From Podocnemis expansa (lineage: Eukaryota > Chordata > Testudines > Podocnemididae): a stretch of DNA of 64,000 nt. This document shows, one piece after another, positions 33,001 to 43,539 of the stretch. Numbering within the stretch: the first letter of the stretch is position 1; every line of letters begins with the position of its first letter. The notes beneath the pieces were generated by a model, which worked only from the letters and a program-made list of their open reading frames with translations, ran no database searches and was not told the origin of the DNA. A program made the position numbers and the translations under genes. The DNA lies in the NCBI GenBank assembly GCA_007922195.1, contig ML681971.1, forward strand, positions 16,975,066 through 17,039,065, in the 5' to 3' direction.

Positions 33001-36000
33001 CCACACTTAGCATTTGCTCAGTTTGCAGGGAGTGGGTGAGTCAGGGGAGGGGTAGTAACTAAAAGTCAGTGCTTGGAGGGCTTCAGTTTATTTCAGGTCA
33101 AGTTCATTGTCCATGTCAAAGCCATCTTTGTTTGCAGCCTCAGCAAAGAGGCCAAAGACTAACTGTAGATACACTGAACTAATTCTGCAATACCTAGAGC
33201 TGATCCCGCTGGGTCGAAGTGAGGGTACATTTGGAGAGTGGCATGTGAATGTGTTCTGTACATGGCTATGCCTGTTCTGTGAAAGAAAACAAATTTGAAT
33301 TTTTAAGGCTGAGAATCTCAAAATTGTCAAACACAAATGAAATTTGTTCTGGACTGTTATGAAATCCTGCTGTAAATTTGTGGATCACTGAAGCTGCAAG
33401 TTATCATTTTACTTTAGCAGTTTTCAGTTCAAATGCCTTTTCAAACAAACTAGAAGGCAAATATTCTATTGAGAAGAAATGATAAACAAAAAACTCACTT
33501 GCATTTACAATATGTTAGTTATCAAACATTCTTTACAGCTGTTTGCAGTTTTACCTGGGTAATATACCAAAGCATCATGTTCTATTTAGTACTGCATTTC
33601 TAAATACTTAGGTTCGTCTGCTATGAAACTGCTATGTATTCATCCTTCAACTTCAGTGTTCCATTTTCCTACTGAAGTATGTTGCTCTTCATAACTCACA
33701 ATCAGAGAAGTTGGGCCACCTAGTCATTAGAGTCTCTCTCCCCTCCTGTTAATTCTCAATTGCTCCCTCCAATATATTTTGTAAGGACTGTACAAAACTC
33801 TAGTAAATGTCCTGGAGAGACTATCCCACATTGGCAAGATGTTCAGATATCCTGATGAATCCTTTCCAGACATGGAATGCCGATTGGGCAGGGTTATTTA
33901 GTGCACTGGGTGATTAAAGTTTGGAACTGATCTGATAGCAGTGGATTTAAGTGGTTCTGTGCAACTTCTATTCAATGTGAATTTTTGCAAAGTGCACTCA
34001 CAGCTTAGGAATGGGCACTTCTATTAACAGGTGAATAGGTATGGTTTTTGGGGGGTTGATTTTGTTTGTTTTAATAAACATAAATGAACTCAATAGATTT
34101 TATTTTCAAATATTAAAACTAGTTGATCTCGATATAACAGTACCATGTGACCAATAATACTTGGGCCAGTTTTATCTCTGAATTTATCCTTTCTATATTG
34201 GCACTCAAAAGACTATACATGGTGTGAATGGCTCTTGTAAATTGCATTTGCTTTTATCAACTTATTGTGCACATGAATCATTGAATATTTTGGTGTTAGC
34301 CTTGTGAAATTGCTACCCAGAGACCTGTCTGACATGTTTATACCAGGGAATTTGTTAGAGAAACGAAATATAAAACAGAAGCAGAAGCCTTCGGTTGGAG
34401 CTTTGTCTTTGAGGATTTTGTATCCGAAGAACTGAAAAAAAAAGTGACCCAAAAACTGGAGGTAAAGTCCCTTTGGGGTGTGTAAAGTGACATGAACAAT
34501 ATGTTAAGGGGTTGATTCATAATGGTGACAAGAGGGCTGTGACCACTCAGAACTCCGAGTGATGTCAGGATGGTGGAATAAACACAAACAGATCAATTCC
34601 TGAAAACTCTACCATTAATTCTCACAGCCTCATGGAAAGAAAGGAGACATTAACTTCAGCTCTTTCCCTAGCCAGGTGCCCAGTGGGGTTGCAAGTGTTT
34701 GGAAAGTTTAGGCTTCACACCCCTGCGATTTGGAGGGAACTGGATCCCTCAATGAGGAGTTTTCCCCTTAAATTTCTGGCCTTGTTACCTTATTTGTTTA
34801 TCATGCCACAATGGGTATTTACATCTGCTAAATGTTACCACTGGCTAACAACTGGTGTAATATTTTGGCTTTTTCCCTGTCTGATTCTGTTCCCATTGAA
34901 ACCAACAGGAAAGCTCTTATGATGGCAGTAAGAGCATGACTGAGCCTGACAGAGTTTAATTTTTGAAATGTGATTACTTCTTTGAACTCTTTGCAGAGTG
35001 TGTAGTAATGCCCACTAGAGTGTTGGTGAACTTGGAGAGAGAAAGGCATTTCACGCTATTCATTCATCAGAACTGGAAAAAGAGATGCCTGCATTTTATT
35101 ACGGATTCTTTTAAGTCCTGAATTTTCTTTTTAAAATCAACAGCCCCCTGCACTGTACTTACAAGCAGTGTAGAAATGTCTTTACAATGAACCAGCTGTC
35201 CCTATCGAGCCATCAAACATAAGTGTATCCAAACTCAAAAATACTCTGCCTTACTTCTCTGTGAAATGGGTGACATGCCAAGAGTTCAGATTGAGAATGG
35301 TTAGATGGTAGGATCAGATTTAATCTGGGCTCTTTTCTTTTTCTCAGTCTGCCCCTTGGTGGTTGCCGATTGACAAGGCATTTTGGCGACAGGTGAGCTG
35401 TCCTTTGATGGTGCGAATTGTAATCCCCCTATCTGCTTACAGGCTGATCTTCAGTTGGGGAAAGCAACTGCATTTATTTACAAAGTTTGTCCTTTCATTC
35501 TTATGAAAGGAGAAATTGAGGGCTAATGGCTCACTTGCTGGTGCATTCTCTGTACCTTAAAGTCTTTAAATCATGATTTGAGAACTTTAATAACTCGGTC
35601 ATAGATTAGTGGTTATTACAGGAGTGGGTGGGTGAGGTTCTGTGGCCTGCATTGCGAAAGAGGTCAGATTAGGTGATCATATTGGTCCCTTCTGACTTTA
35701 CAGTCTATGATTTTCAAAGGAAGCTAAAAGAGCTGGAACATTTGAAGGCTGGGGCTGCCTAATTCCCTTAGGATCCTTGAAAAATTCCTGCCCAAATAAC
35801 TGGAGAAAGGATGTATTTCTAAGGCATGTAGAAGTTCAGGGCATGATCTTTTATAACAGTCATGTATAGAAGGCTGTTCCTCCATTTAGGCCACTAGCCT
35901 AGAACTTAAGAGATCTGGCTTCAGTTCCCTGCTCTGCCCCAGGCTGTCCTTTGGCTTAGTAATAATCATTTTTACTCTCTGCTTCCAGAAAGTTGTCTTA

Positions 36001-39000
36001 GGTTAATGAATGTTGTTGGTGTTTTGTTTTGTTTTGTTTTTTTTTAAAGTGTCCCCAGATTTTTCTCCACCACAGATTTCAAAGCTGTTGCTACTGGAGC
36101 TGACAAGCCATAGAAATGTATAAATATCCTACATGTGAAAGCACCTGAAAACCATGATTCCTGTACATTTCCATGCGTTACAGATAGCCAGAGCAAAGTG
36201 GGTGGTGGATGCTCATGGTGGCACAGACTAGCTGATGTGTCTAACTGTAGCCCTACCAGACTTCCTACTGTCTCCTCTTGTTTGGGTTTATTTTACTGAA
36301 AGCTGTTAAGGCCCAATGAAAATCTGTTAAATGAAATTTGCCTCAGCCATCAGGTCCTGGATCTGGGATAAAAACCAAGCTGGACTACCCAGTGCTACAT
36401 GTGAGCTGGAATGATGCACAGGCGTTCTGCAAGTGGAAAGGGAAGAGGCTCCCTAGTGAGGAAGAGTGGGAATTTGCTGCAAGGGGAGGACTAGAGAGTA
36501 CGTAAGAAACGCTCTTTGAACTGATCTCTTTCAAACCAAATGAAGTCACCACATTTCTCTGATGGGGTGGTCTGCAACAGAAGGGATCTGAACTCAATGG
36601 CCATGGAAAGGTCTTGTGTTCGTAAGTAATGAAATCCTACCACACTCAAAGCTCTGCCCTCTCTTCTGCCTGGTGTCCATGTGGAGGTGTGGGTGGAAGT
36701 CAGACTAGATGTTATAATGTTTCTTTCTGGCGTTAAAACCCATAAATCTATTAAATGAATATATTTTGGATCCATCTCTCTGACTAAAGCCGTTAGGGCC
36801 AAATTCTCTTCTTAGTAAAGAGGGCTGCATCTGTCCCTTAATAGTCATGCTTTGCTGTGCATTCCACTGAGGATAAGGGACAGTCCTCAAGTTGGATACA
36901 AAGATATGCTTTGCTTGAAAGAGCTGGATAGCATTAGTTGCTTAGTTATGGGGCATGACCCTGAGAAGTGAATTTTGCTGTATCCTCTTACAAATGAGAC
37001 ATGAACATCCAAGCTTTTGGAACGTATAGCCACAAGGTGTTACTGAGGCCAAGAATGAAATCCTGACTCCACTGTAGTCAAATGAGAGTTTTGCCACTGA
37101 CTTTGATGGAGCCAGGATTTTGCCCAAAGAGTTTAGGAAGCTTCAAAGAAGGATTGGTCATTTCTAGGCTAACAAGAATATCCCAAGTTATAACCAGTAA
37201 GGTAAAACTTAAAAAAAAAAAGTTTGGGAAGGGATTAGAAGACCATGTGCTGCAAGGTTTAAACCAGCTGCTATTTGGTCTAGAGAGGAAATTTGCATGT
37301 GGAGTAGATTATCCCCAGTTAGCCGACATGAGGTTTCTTCCATCTTCCTCTGGCATCTGTTGAAAGCCATTGTTAGAGACGGAATACTGTACTTGACCAG
37401 GTGGACCCATGGGTTTGGTCAAGTCTGTCAGTTCCTTCGTTCCCCAAGATCACCTAGTGTTATTGTCGTTTTTTGTAAGCGAAGAGAGATTAGCTCTGAT
37501 ATCCTGGTCAAGTACCAGCTCTAAATTATATTCAGCCTGAAAATTCTTGCCTTTTCAGATACTATAGTCCTCTGCGTCACATGAGATTGATGCTGCCAGT
37601 GTCCCCCCCAGTCCCGAGCCAACTATGTTTTAGTGGTGGATGAACTGATCCATGTGTGTAGTTCATATCTGTAAACCACTATGGGATTCTTAGAAATGAA
37701 GGATGCTCTAGAAGTGAAAAGTCATTGTTTAATCCCACTGTATCCTTTTGTTTCATATATTCTTTTAAAAATGACTCTCTTCACATTTTAAAGTTAAAAT
37801 ATTATTTTTAAAACCAGTGTATGGTTTCCTTTTGAACATAAGCAGAGCCATACATGATCAGACAAATAGTCCATCTTGCCTAGTAGCTTATCGTCTGACA
37901 GTGGCTAGTGCCAGATGCTTCAGAGGGAATGAAAAGAATAGGGCAGTTTATCAAGTGATCCATCTTCTATCATCCAGTCCCACATTCTGGCTGTCAGTGG
38001 TTTAGGAACACCCCATCTGTGGGGATTCTTCCTTGACTATCTTGACCAGGAGTGTCCAAACTTACGGATCTCAAGAGCCACACAAGTCGACTATTAAACA
38101 TTCAAGAGCCGCACTGAGGCATATAACCACATACTTTTACCCGCTCCAAAATTACTAAGCTTAAAATTCATTGCGCACTTTAATTTTATTGTAAAAATAG
38201 GGTGTCTGCGGGGGGGGCCCTGGCCAGGGTGCTGAGGGGGCAGCCCATCCTCCCAGGGTGCTCAGCACCCTGGGAGGAAGGTCACATGTTGTTTCGGAAC
38301 ACTTTGTTCCGAAACAACATGTCCGAACAGGGCTGTTTCGAAACCAAAGGAGGTTTAAGCTGTTCCAAAACAACCGTGGCCATTTTGAAACAAGCTGTTT
38401 GCTTGTTTCAAAATGGCCGTGCGTCGTGTGGCCATGGCACTTCTTATTTCGAAACAACCTCTGTTGTTTTGAAATAAGAAGTGTTTGTGGACATACCCAT
38501 AATTACTTAAGGTTACCATGAAAACTAGGCATATACAATAGAAACTTAGCTGTTGCTGGATGTTGAAAACTTCAGGCTAGTGGAGAGCTTTTTAAAATCT
38601 GGGCAGTAACTTGCCAGTGCAGTTCGTAAAAGATCTCTCGAGTGCTGATCTCTAAGTACTGCACAATGTTTGAATTTAACAAATTTCATTGTGGACTGCA
38701 ATGCTTCACAGCTGTAAGTTGTACCAAAAATTGAAAGTAATCTACATTCAGTTTTAAACTTTTCTCCTCTGTATTTTTGTTTCTTATTATTCCACATCAG
38801 GTTTAGGACTTGTAAAACATGATTTTATTTTAACAAGATATTAACTGCATTAGGGCCTATGAAAAAATCTAAGCATGCCAAGGGTTCCCCAACCATGCCA
38901 TGCTTCTCTCCCCCCCCATCGCTGACTATGCTGCTGCTTTCCTGCTGTCTCTTACCATGTGGCTGCTCCTCTGCTGTCCCTGACCATGCTGCATTTCCCC

Positions 39001-42000
39001 ACCCCACCCCCATCCCCAACCATGTTGCTACTTCCCTGTTAGCTCTGACCATGGCATGATTGCCCCACATCTCTGACCATGCCGCTGCTTCTCTGCCGGC
39101 CCCGACTACGCAGCCACTTCTCTGCAGTCCTGACCATGCGGCACTCCACCCCCCGCCCACGTCTAATCATGCCGCACTTCTCTGCTAGCTCTGACCAAGC
39201 CACGCTTTCCCCTCATCTCTGACCATGCTGCTGCTTCCCTGGTGGTTCCAACCATGCTGTGCTTCCCTGCAGTCCCTGACCATGCTGCACTCCCCCCCTC
39301 CCCCATCTGACCATCCCATGCTTCTCCCCCAGTCTCTGACCGTTCAACCCTCGCCTGCCGTGCTCTTCCATGAGCCACACTTTTTCTTTGAAGAGCCGCA
39401 TGCGGCTCACGAGCCATAGTTTTGCTATGCCTGATTTTGACTAATAGGCACTCCTTTATTCACGTTTCAAAGGGGCAGCTGTGTTAGTCTAGTAAAGCAA
39501 AGGCTGTGTTCACACACAGGGGGTTATTTCGATATGGTTGTTTCGAAACAACTTGTATCGAAATAACACCTTATTTTGAAATAAATTTGAATTAACAGTT
39601 TGTTAATTCGAATTAAGGAAAGAAGCTCAAAGTGAAATAGCAGGTTCAGGCAACAGTTATTTCGAAACAAGTCACTGTTGTTTCGAAACAACATGTTCGC
39701 ACGGTGTTGTTTCGGAACAATCATTTCGAAACAACATTGTTTCGTCCCCACATGGGGTTTAACTTGTTTCGAAACAACGCCATTGTTTCGAAACAACGGG
39801 ACCCGTTGTTTCAAAACAACCGTGCGTCGTGTGAACAGCCTAAATCTTATTTCGAAACAACCTCTGTTGTTTCAAAATAAGAGGGCTGTGTGAACACAGC
39901 CAAAAAAAGCAAGGAGTCTTGTGGCACTTAAAGACTAGCAGATTTATTTATCGCATGAGCTTTCGTGGGAGAATATCCCACTTCATCAGACGCTGTTCTC
40001 CCATGAAAGCTCATGCGATAAATAAATCTGCTAGTCTTTAAGTGCCACAAGACTACGTGCTTTTTCCCCCCCTTATTCACTTTTCTCTGTATCATTCATG
40101 AATTTATAACCTTTGTCCTCTTTTTTCTAAAACAACCCATCCCAATCTTTTTGATCTCTCCTCCGATGAAAGCTGTTTTGTACCCCTAGCCATTTTTGTT
40201 ACCTTCTGTGTACATTTTCCTATTCTAGTTTATCTTTCTTGAGATGGGGAGATCAAAACTGCATGCAGCCCTTAAGGTATGGATGTATCATGGATTTACA
40301 CAGTGGCATTATATTTTCTGTCTTGTTATCTGTCCCTTTCCTATTGGTTCCTAACATTGTTAGCTTTTTTGAATGCTGCTGCATATTGAGCAGATGTTTT
40401 CAGTGAATCATCTACAATGACTGCAAGATCTTTTTTGAGTGGTAACAGCTAATTTTAACCCCATTTTATATGTCTACTTGGGATTGTTTCTAGTGTGCAT
40501 CAGTTTGTACATATCAACACTGAATTTCATTTGTCATTTGGTTGCACAGTCAGCCAGTTTTGTCTGATCCCTTTGTAACTTTTTACAGTCATCTTCGGAC
40601 ATAACTATGTTGAGTAATTTTGTAGTATCTTCAAACATTGCTAGCTCACTGTTTACCCCTGTTTCCAGGTCACTATGTTAAAACGCACTGGTCCTAATAT
40701 ATCAGCGAGAAGGGGTAAAGCTGACAATTTTTCATTGCATCCTAGTCTGAACAGGAAGGGGCAATCCTGAAACTCTTTTAATAAACAAACAAATAAATAA
40801 ATAAATAAAACTGGAAATAATTGATCTCTCTTCTTTTTTGACAGGCAGAGTATATCCTTGGGGGAACAAGTTTCAGTCAAATCGTATGAATCTCTGGCAG
40901 GTAGGGTCTTAATACCATCATGTCTGTAGTGGTTTGTCCTGATGGCTTAGTGATGAAGAAAAATGCCCAAAAGTGACCTTAGGAAGCAGTTAGCTAGTAA
41001 ATCATACTGACCTGTCTTCAAGATATTGAAAATCATCTGGTGAGACCATCAGATCACTTGTTAAATCTGCCACATTTTAACTGTCTTCCCCCACCTCCAG
41101 GTAATATTTATCCAGATTAGAAGGCAGCAATTTCACCCCACCCTCTATGGGGAAATTTGAATGAAGATTCTTCAACATTTGGTGCTATTCAGATCCAGAA
41201 TTTCATGGGGGAGGGAACTCCCTCTTTAGTACTTTGAATGGCTGAGCTATTGATTTCTATTCTAGTATCTTCATGTTATGTAATTTACAACTGTTAGACT
41301 GTTTATTTTAAGCATGATGAAGGTCTATAAATTGCAGCCACTTGTGCTCCTTTCTCTGCCATCCTGGAAAGGTTCTTTTCCTTCTTAGCGTAAAATCTTC
41401 TCTTCACACAGGGAATCTTCCCAAAGGTTGATACCACAGAAGATGGTTACCATGGTGTTTCCCCAGTGAAAGCATTCGCTCCTCAGAACAATTATGGTAT
41501 GAACTAGTAGGCACCTTTGCCCCAGTTTGAAAGTGAATCCTTTTGTTAATTTCAGTTTAGAAATAATAAAATCAACTCTCCAGATTGTAGGTGGAATTTA
41601 AACCCCAAACTGACACTGAGTTTCTTGGCATCTAGGTATGATGCCGGACATATTGAGATTCTGAATGCTGTTTTAATTGGCTGATGTTGCCCTTATATAT
41701 TTTAATGTTTCAAGCACAAAATTCCATGCAATGATTTATAATAATAATCAATCTCTTTTTGTCTTTCTGTGATGCCTTTCATTTGAGACTCTCAAATTAT
41801 TTTGTTAGTATTACCTAAATCAGCTTTACAGTCCCTTTTGGGGATAAGCAAGCATTACCAAACCACTAAACAGACAGTCACAGTGAAGTCCAGCAATCTG
41901 CCCATGGTCACCATTAGTGTGCATTAGAGCTAGGTACAAAACCCAGAGCTTCTGATTCTTGGTCACCTACTCTAGTCCTTAGACTATCAAAAAAGGATGG

Positions 42001-43194
42001 GCTACACGATCCTCATTACGCCAAAGTGCAGTCCAAAAGAACTGTGTATTGACAGTGCAAGTGTTCTGCTATGGATCTTGACAAGCTATTGCTATATCAC
42101 AGGGCTCTACGACATGTTAGGAAACACCTGGGAGTGGACTGCATCAGAGTATCAACCTCATGGACGTGCATCAAGGCAACATGCTCAGAAAATGTATGTC
42201 CTGCGGGGTGCATCCTGGATTGACACAGTAGATGGATCTGCCAATCACAAAGCTTGCGTTACTACAAGGTAGGTTGGCTCGCTGCTGTGGCTAAGGGCTA
42301 TTTTGCAGCACATTGGAAGGCCTACAATAACTTCATCTTTAATATATAGATTTATTTTTAATACTATATTTGTTAATTTATTTTTACTATTTAGTAATTA
42401 TTTACTTTTAACTAATGTGAAGACTGCTTTCCTCTGAATAATAATAAATTCCCAAACACCTCTCAAATTCAATATGTGCAGCAGCCACCTCTGGAAGAGA
42501 GGGAAAGAAAAATAACTGCTGATGATGATACAAATTATTACTAAACTAAAGTGTAATTAATGTCAGGAAACATGGTCACCAGTTTTAAGTCATACGGACA
42601 ATCTTATTTTTGTCAGTGAGTCTATAAGAGCTGCATCATTTCTGAGTGATTAACTTTGCATTCCTTCTCTGTATCATTGTCACAAGATATAATTTAAAAA
42701 GCTGAGTGTAGGAATTGCATCTGTCATCAGTCCCTCTGCAGCAACTCTGCAACACACTGCTCCCTTTCAGACCCTTAATTTAAATGGCCAGCTTTTTTTA
42801 AATTAGCAATATATGTTGATGGTTGAGTTATTTTGAAAGTCTGGCCACTTATTTAGTTGCTGAAATTGGAGTGGGGATCTTTGAAAATGGTCCCATATCT
42901 TAGTATCATTTTAGGAGTGGATGCCTTTCTTGAAGATGTACATTAGTTCAAGGCAGGAACCTGGGCTCAAAAGAGGGATCACTATGGCCTGTGTTATATA
43001 GGAAGTCAAAGCTGGTGATCTGATCATCCCTTCTGGCCTTAAAAATCTATGAGTGAATCTACTTAGGAGGCTTTTTGTCCTTCCCTAGGATGGGAAACAC
43101 ACCAGACTCTGCCTCAGATAACCTGAGTTTCCGCTGCGCTGCCAACATCCTGAGTCAGAAAACTCTGAAAACAGAGAGTAAAACAGAATTGTGA
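27005..43194 (+). CDS. SUMF2: SUMF2, sulfatase-modifying factor 2 (9 coding exons)
   Basis: Nine exons (27005-27089, 32849-32993, 34347-34461, 35348-35392, 36347-36497, 40845-40900, 41412-41496, 42103-42268, 43089-43194) join in frame to 317 aa (human is 301). It is the ER-lumenal paralogue of SUMF1 (formylglycine-generating enzyme). It can bind sulfatases and SUMF1 but lacks the catalytic cysteine pair. Residues 1-27 form a hydrophobic signal peptide. The FGE-sulfatase fold is recognisable by [56 protein letters not shown] and [16 protein letters not shown]. The SUMF1 CHRSYC region is replaced by [11 protein letters not shown]. The C-terminus is longer than in human and ends KTEL, a KDEL-type retrieval signal. 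Intron 1 (5.8 kb) carries a Harbinger transposon. Exon 1 was assigned by splice phase and signal peptide, so it is the least certain part. Confidence 0.95.
28107..30053 (+). CDS. Harbinger Myb/SANT-like DNA-binding protein (2 exons, intact)
   Basis: Exon 1 (28107-28632, donor TCTG|GTGAGT) and exon 2 (29668-30053, acceptor TTGTTACAG) join in phase to 303 aa. Residues ~10-110 form a trihelix Myb/SANT-like domain ([16 protein letters not shown]...; C-terminal [12 protein letters not shown]) as in Harbinger ORF1 proteins. A very acidic linker follows, then a basic KRKRKSRDD stretch and a C-terminal coiled-coil-like region rich in Gln/Arg/Leu. These proteins normally bring the transposase to the nucleus and the transposon ends. 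Stop, splice sites and AATAAA (30173-30178) are all intact, while the partner transposase is broken. It could be a recently immobilised copy or a retained gene. An in-frame ATG upstream (28053) would add 18 residues. Confidence 0.8.
30369..30547. mobile_element. Non-autonomous hAT element nested in the Harbinger transposon
   Basis: Ends CAGAGCCGTAAC / (reversed) TAGGGCCGTAAC. Flanks GTGAGCTT / GGGAGCTT agree at 7 of 8 bases. A relative lies at 58147-58298. Confidence 0.7.
30640..31790 (-). pseudogene. Decayed Harbinger transposase
   Basis: Minus-strand translation shows HARBI1-like blocks: an N-terminal stretch ending FGVGKPT (31218-31493), then [14 protein letters not shown], a DINV segment, and [10 protein letters not shown] near 30,740 that would carry the catalytic Glu. 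Several in-frame stops and frame changes separate these, so no functional DDE nuclease can be made. The reading frame at 31442-31789 probably covers its start. Confidence 0.7.
32480..32565. repeat. MIR-like core fragment
   Basis: TGACCCAGAGTGAGTCACTTAGCATCTCTTCCTCAGT and ATAATGGGAATAA fit the amniote MIR core pattern. Just upstream of SUMF2 exon 2. Confidence 0.5.
32849..32993 (+). CDS. SUMF2: SUMF2 coding exon 2 (residues 29-77)
   Basis: Two AGs occur at the acceptor (TTTCAGAG). Only the second keeps frame with exon 1. Codes MVQLPGG...GTSSPN...FAIDKYPVT. Donor TTCAG|GTAAGG. Confidence 0.9.
34347..34461 (+). CDS. SUMF2: SUMF2 coding exon 3 (residues 77-115)
   Basis: Acceptor TATACCAG, donor GAG|GTAAAG. 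Codes [19 protein letters not shown], the family block. Confidence 0.95.
35348..35392 (+). CDS. SUMF2: SUMF2 coding exon 4 (residues 116-130)
   Basis: A 45-base exon coding [15 protein letters not shown]. Acceptor TTTCTCAG, donor CAG|GTGAGC. Confidence 0.94.
35590..35712 (+). mobile_element. CR1 LINE 3' end fragment
   Basis: Ends GATCATATTGGTCCCTTCTGACTTTACAGTCTATGA, the CR1 3' terminus with its ATTCTATGA-like tail. SUMF2 intron 4. Confidence 0.7.
36347..36497 (+). CDS. SUMF2: SUMF2 coding exon 5 (residues 131-181)
   Basis: Acceptor TTGCCTCAG, donor GAGA|GTACGT. Codes [16 protein letters not shown] and [15 protein letters not shown]. Confidence 0.95.
38203..38500. mobile_element. Palindrome-rich MITE nested in the hAT element
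   Basis: Many internal palindromes of the TTGTTTCGAAACAA type. The right half (CGTGCGTCGTGTG, CTTATTTCGAAACAACCTCTG) matches the MITE at 39502-39901, and it ends in GTTTGTGGACATACCC. Ends are approximate. Confidence 0.55.
38880..39350. repeat. Degenerate minisatellite of CTCTGACCATGCYGC units
   Basis: About a dozen imperfect ~30-40 base units built on CTGACCATGC(C/T)GCTGCTTCYCTGC. Open frames across it on either strand are repeat artefacts. Confidence 0.8.
39464..40072. repeat. Fold-back short retroelement with one target-site duplication
   Basis: A plus half (39464-40000, interrupted by the MITE at 39502-39901) and an inverted half (40001-40070) share the arm AAGACTAGCAGATTTATTTA...CGCATGAGCTTTC. 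A single direct repeat TTATTCAC flanks the whole pair (39456-39463 and 40073-40080), so both halves were inserted together. Confidence 0.75.
39502..39901. mobile_element. 400 bp MITE with 15-base perfect inverted ends
   Basis: Ends GGCTGTGTTCACACA and its exact reverse complement. The interior is a series of TTGTTTCGAAACAA-like palindromes. It is inserted in an A-run of the fold-back retroelement; flanking A residues hide the target duplication. Confidence 0.8.
40845..40900 (+). CDS. SUMF2: SUMF2 coding exon 6 (residues 181-199)
   Basis: Acceptor TTTTTTGACAG, donor CAG|GTAGGG. Codes [17 protein letters not shown]. The preceding intron contains the nested-transposon stack. Confidence 0.95.
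41412..41496 (+). CDS. SUMF2: SUMF2 coding exon 7 (residues 200-228)
   Basis: Acceptor CTTCACACAG, donor TATG|GTATGA. Codes [18 protein letters not shown]. Confidence 0.95.
42103..42268 (+). CDS. SUMF2: SUMF2 coding exon 8 (residues 228-283)
   Basis: Acceptor ATATCACAG, donor ACAAG|GTAGGT. Codes [15 protein letters not shown] and [18 protein letters not shown]. The SUMF1 active-site cysteine pair has no equivalent here. Confidence 0.95.
42940..43060 (+). mobile_element. CR1 LINE 3' end fragment
   Basis: GATCTGATCATCCCTTCTGGCCTTAAAAATCTATGA matches the CR1 3' end. It lies ~30 bases upstream of SUMF2 exon 9. Confidence 0.7.
43089..43194 (+). CDS. SUMF2: SUMF2 coding exon 9 and stop (residues 283-317)
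   Basis: Acceptor CCTTCCCTAG. Codes [18 protein letters not shown] and a basic/polar tail ending KTEL, then TGA. AATAAA occurs at 43294-43299 and 43526-43531 as candidate polyadenylation signals. Confidence 0.94.
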
Positions 43195-43539
43195 TGAAAC
43201 CACTTACCAGAATAATCCTGAGACATTTTCTCCTCTGGAGATGGCAGCAATTCCCTGCAGCTATGTTTGATCAAAGTTTGGTGAGTTCTAAAAAATAAAC
43301 ATTTGTAACTCATATTCAGTTTCACAATGGAGAGTTCAGACGTGGTGTTGTTCATCTAGTTGTCTCAATTCCTTTTGAATTTAAGAAGATACTGCTCTCT
43401 TTTCAGCTAACCTCAGTCATCTGTCCCCATGGGCCCAGTTCTGGAAACGCTTAGGGCAGGTCTACACTTAGGGCAGATCTGTTTTAACCTCTGCTATACT
43501 CAGTTTCCTCACCTCAAAAAGAGGAAATAAAATTACCTA

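Larger units (their letters stand above)
38047..39433. mobile_element. Long non-autonomous hAT element with internal minisatellite
   Basis: Left end CAGGAGTGTCCAAAC, right end (reversed) CAGGCATAGCAAAAC. Flanks ATCTTGAC (38039-38046) and ATTTTGAC (39434-39441) agree at 7 of 8 bases. Subterminal GAGCCACAC / GAGCCGCATGCGGCTC is typical of hAT relics. The element interrupts a CR1 fragment and itself contains a nested MITE and the minisatellite at 38880-39350. Confidence 0.75.
37836..40720 (-). mobile_element. CR1 LINE fragment split by two insertions
   Basis: Antisense CR1 3' sequence (GCCAGATGCTTCAGAGGGAATG, CAAGTGATCCAT) at 37836-38046 resumes with CTAATAGGCACTCCTTTATTCAC at 39442 and again at 40073-40720 (TTTTTGAATGCTGCTGCATATTGAG, TCACTGTTTACCCCTG). 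The gaps are the hAT (38047-39433) and the fold-back element (39464-40072). SUMF2 intron 5. Confidence 0.75.

Noticed and set aside
38825..39419. Open frames in the CTGACCATGC region
   Set aside because: They are translations of a degenerate minisatellite inside a hAT element.
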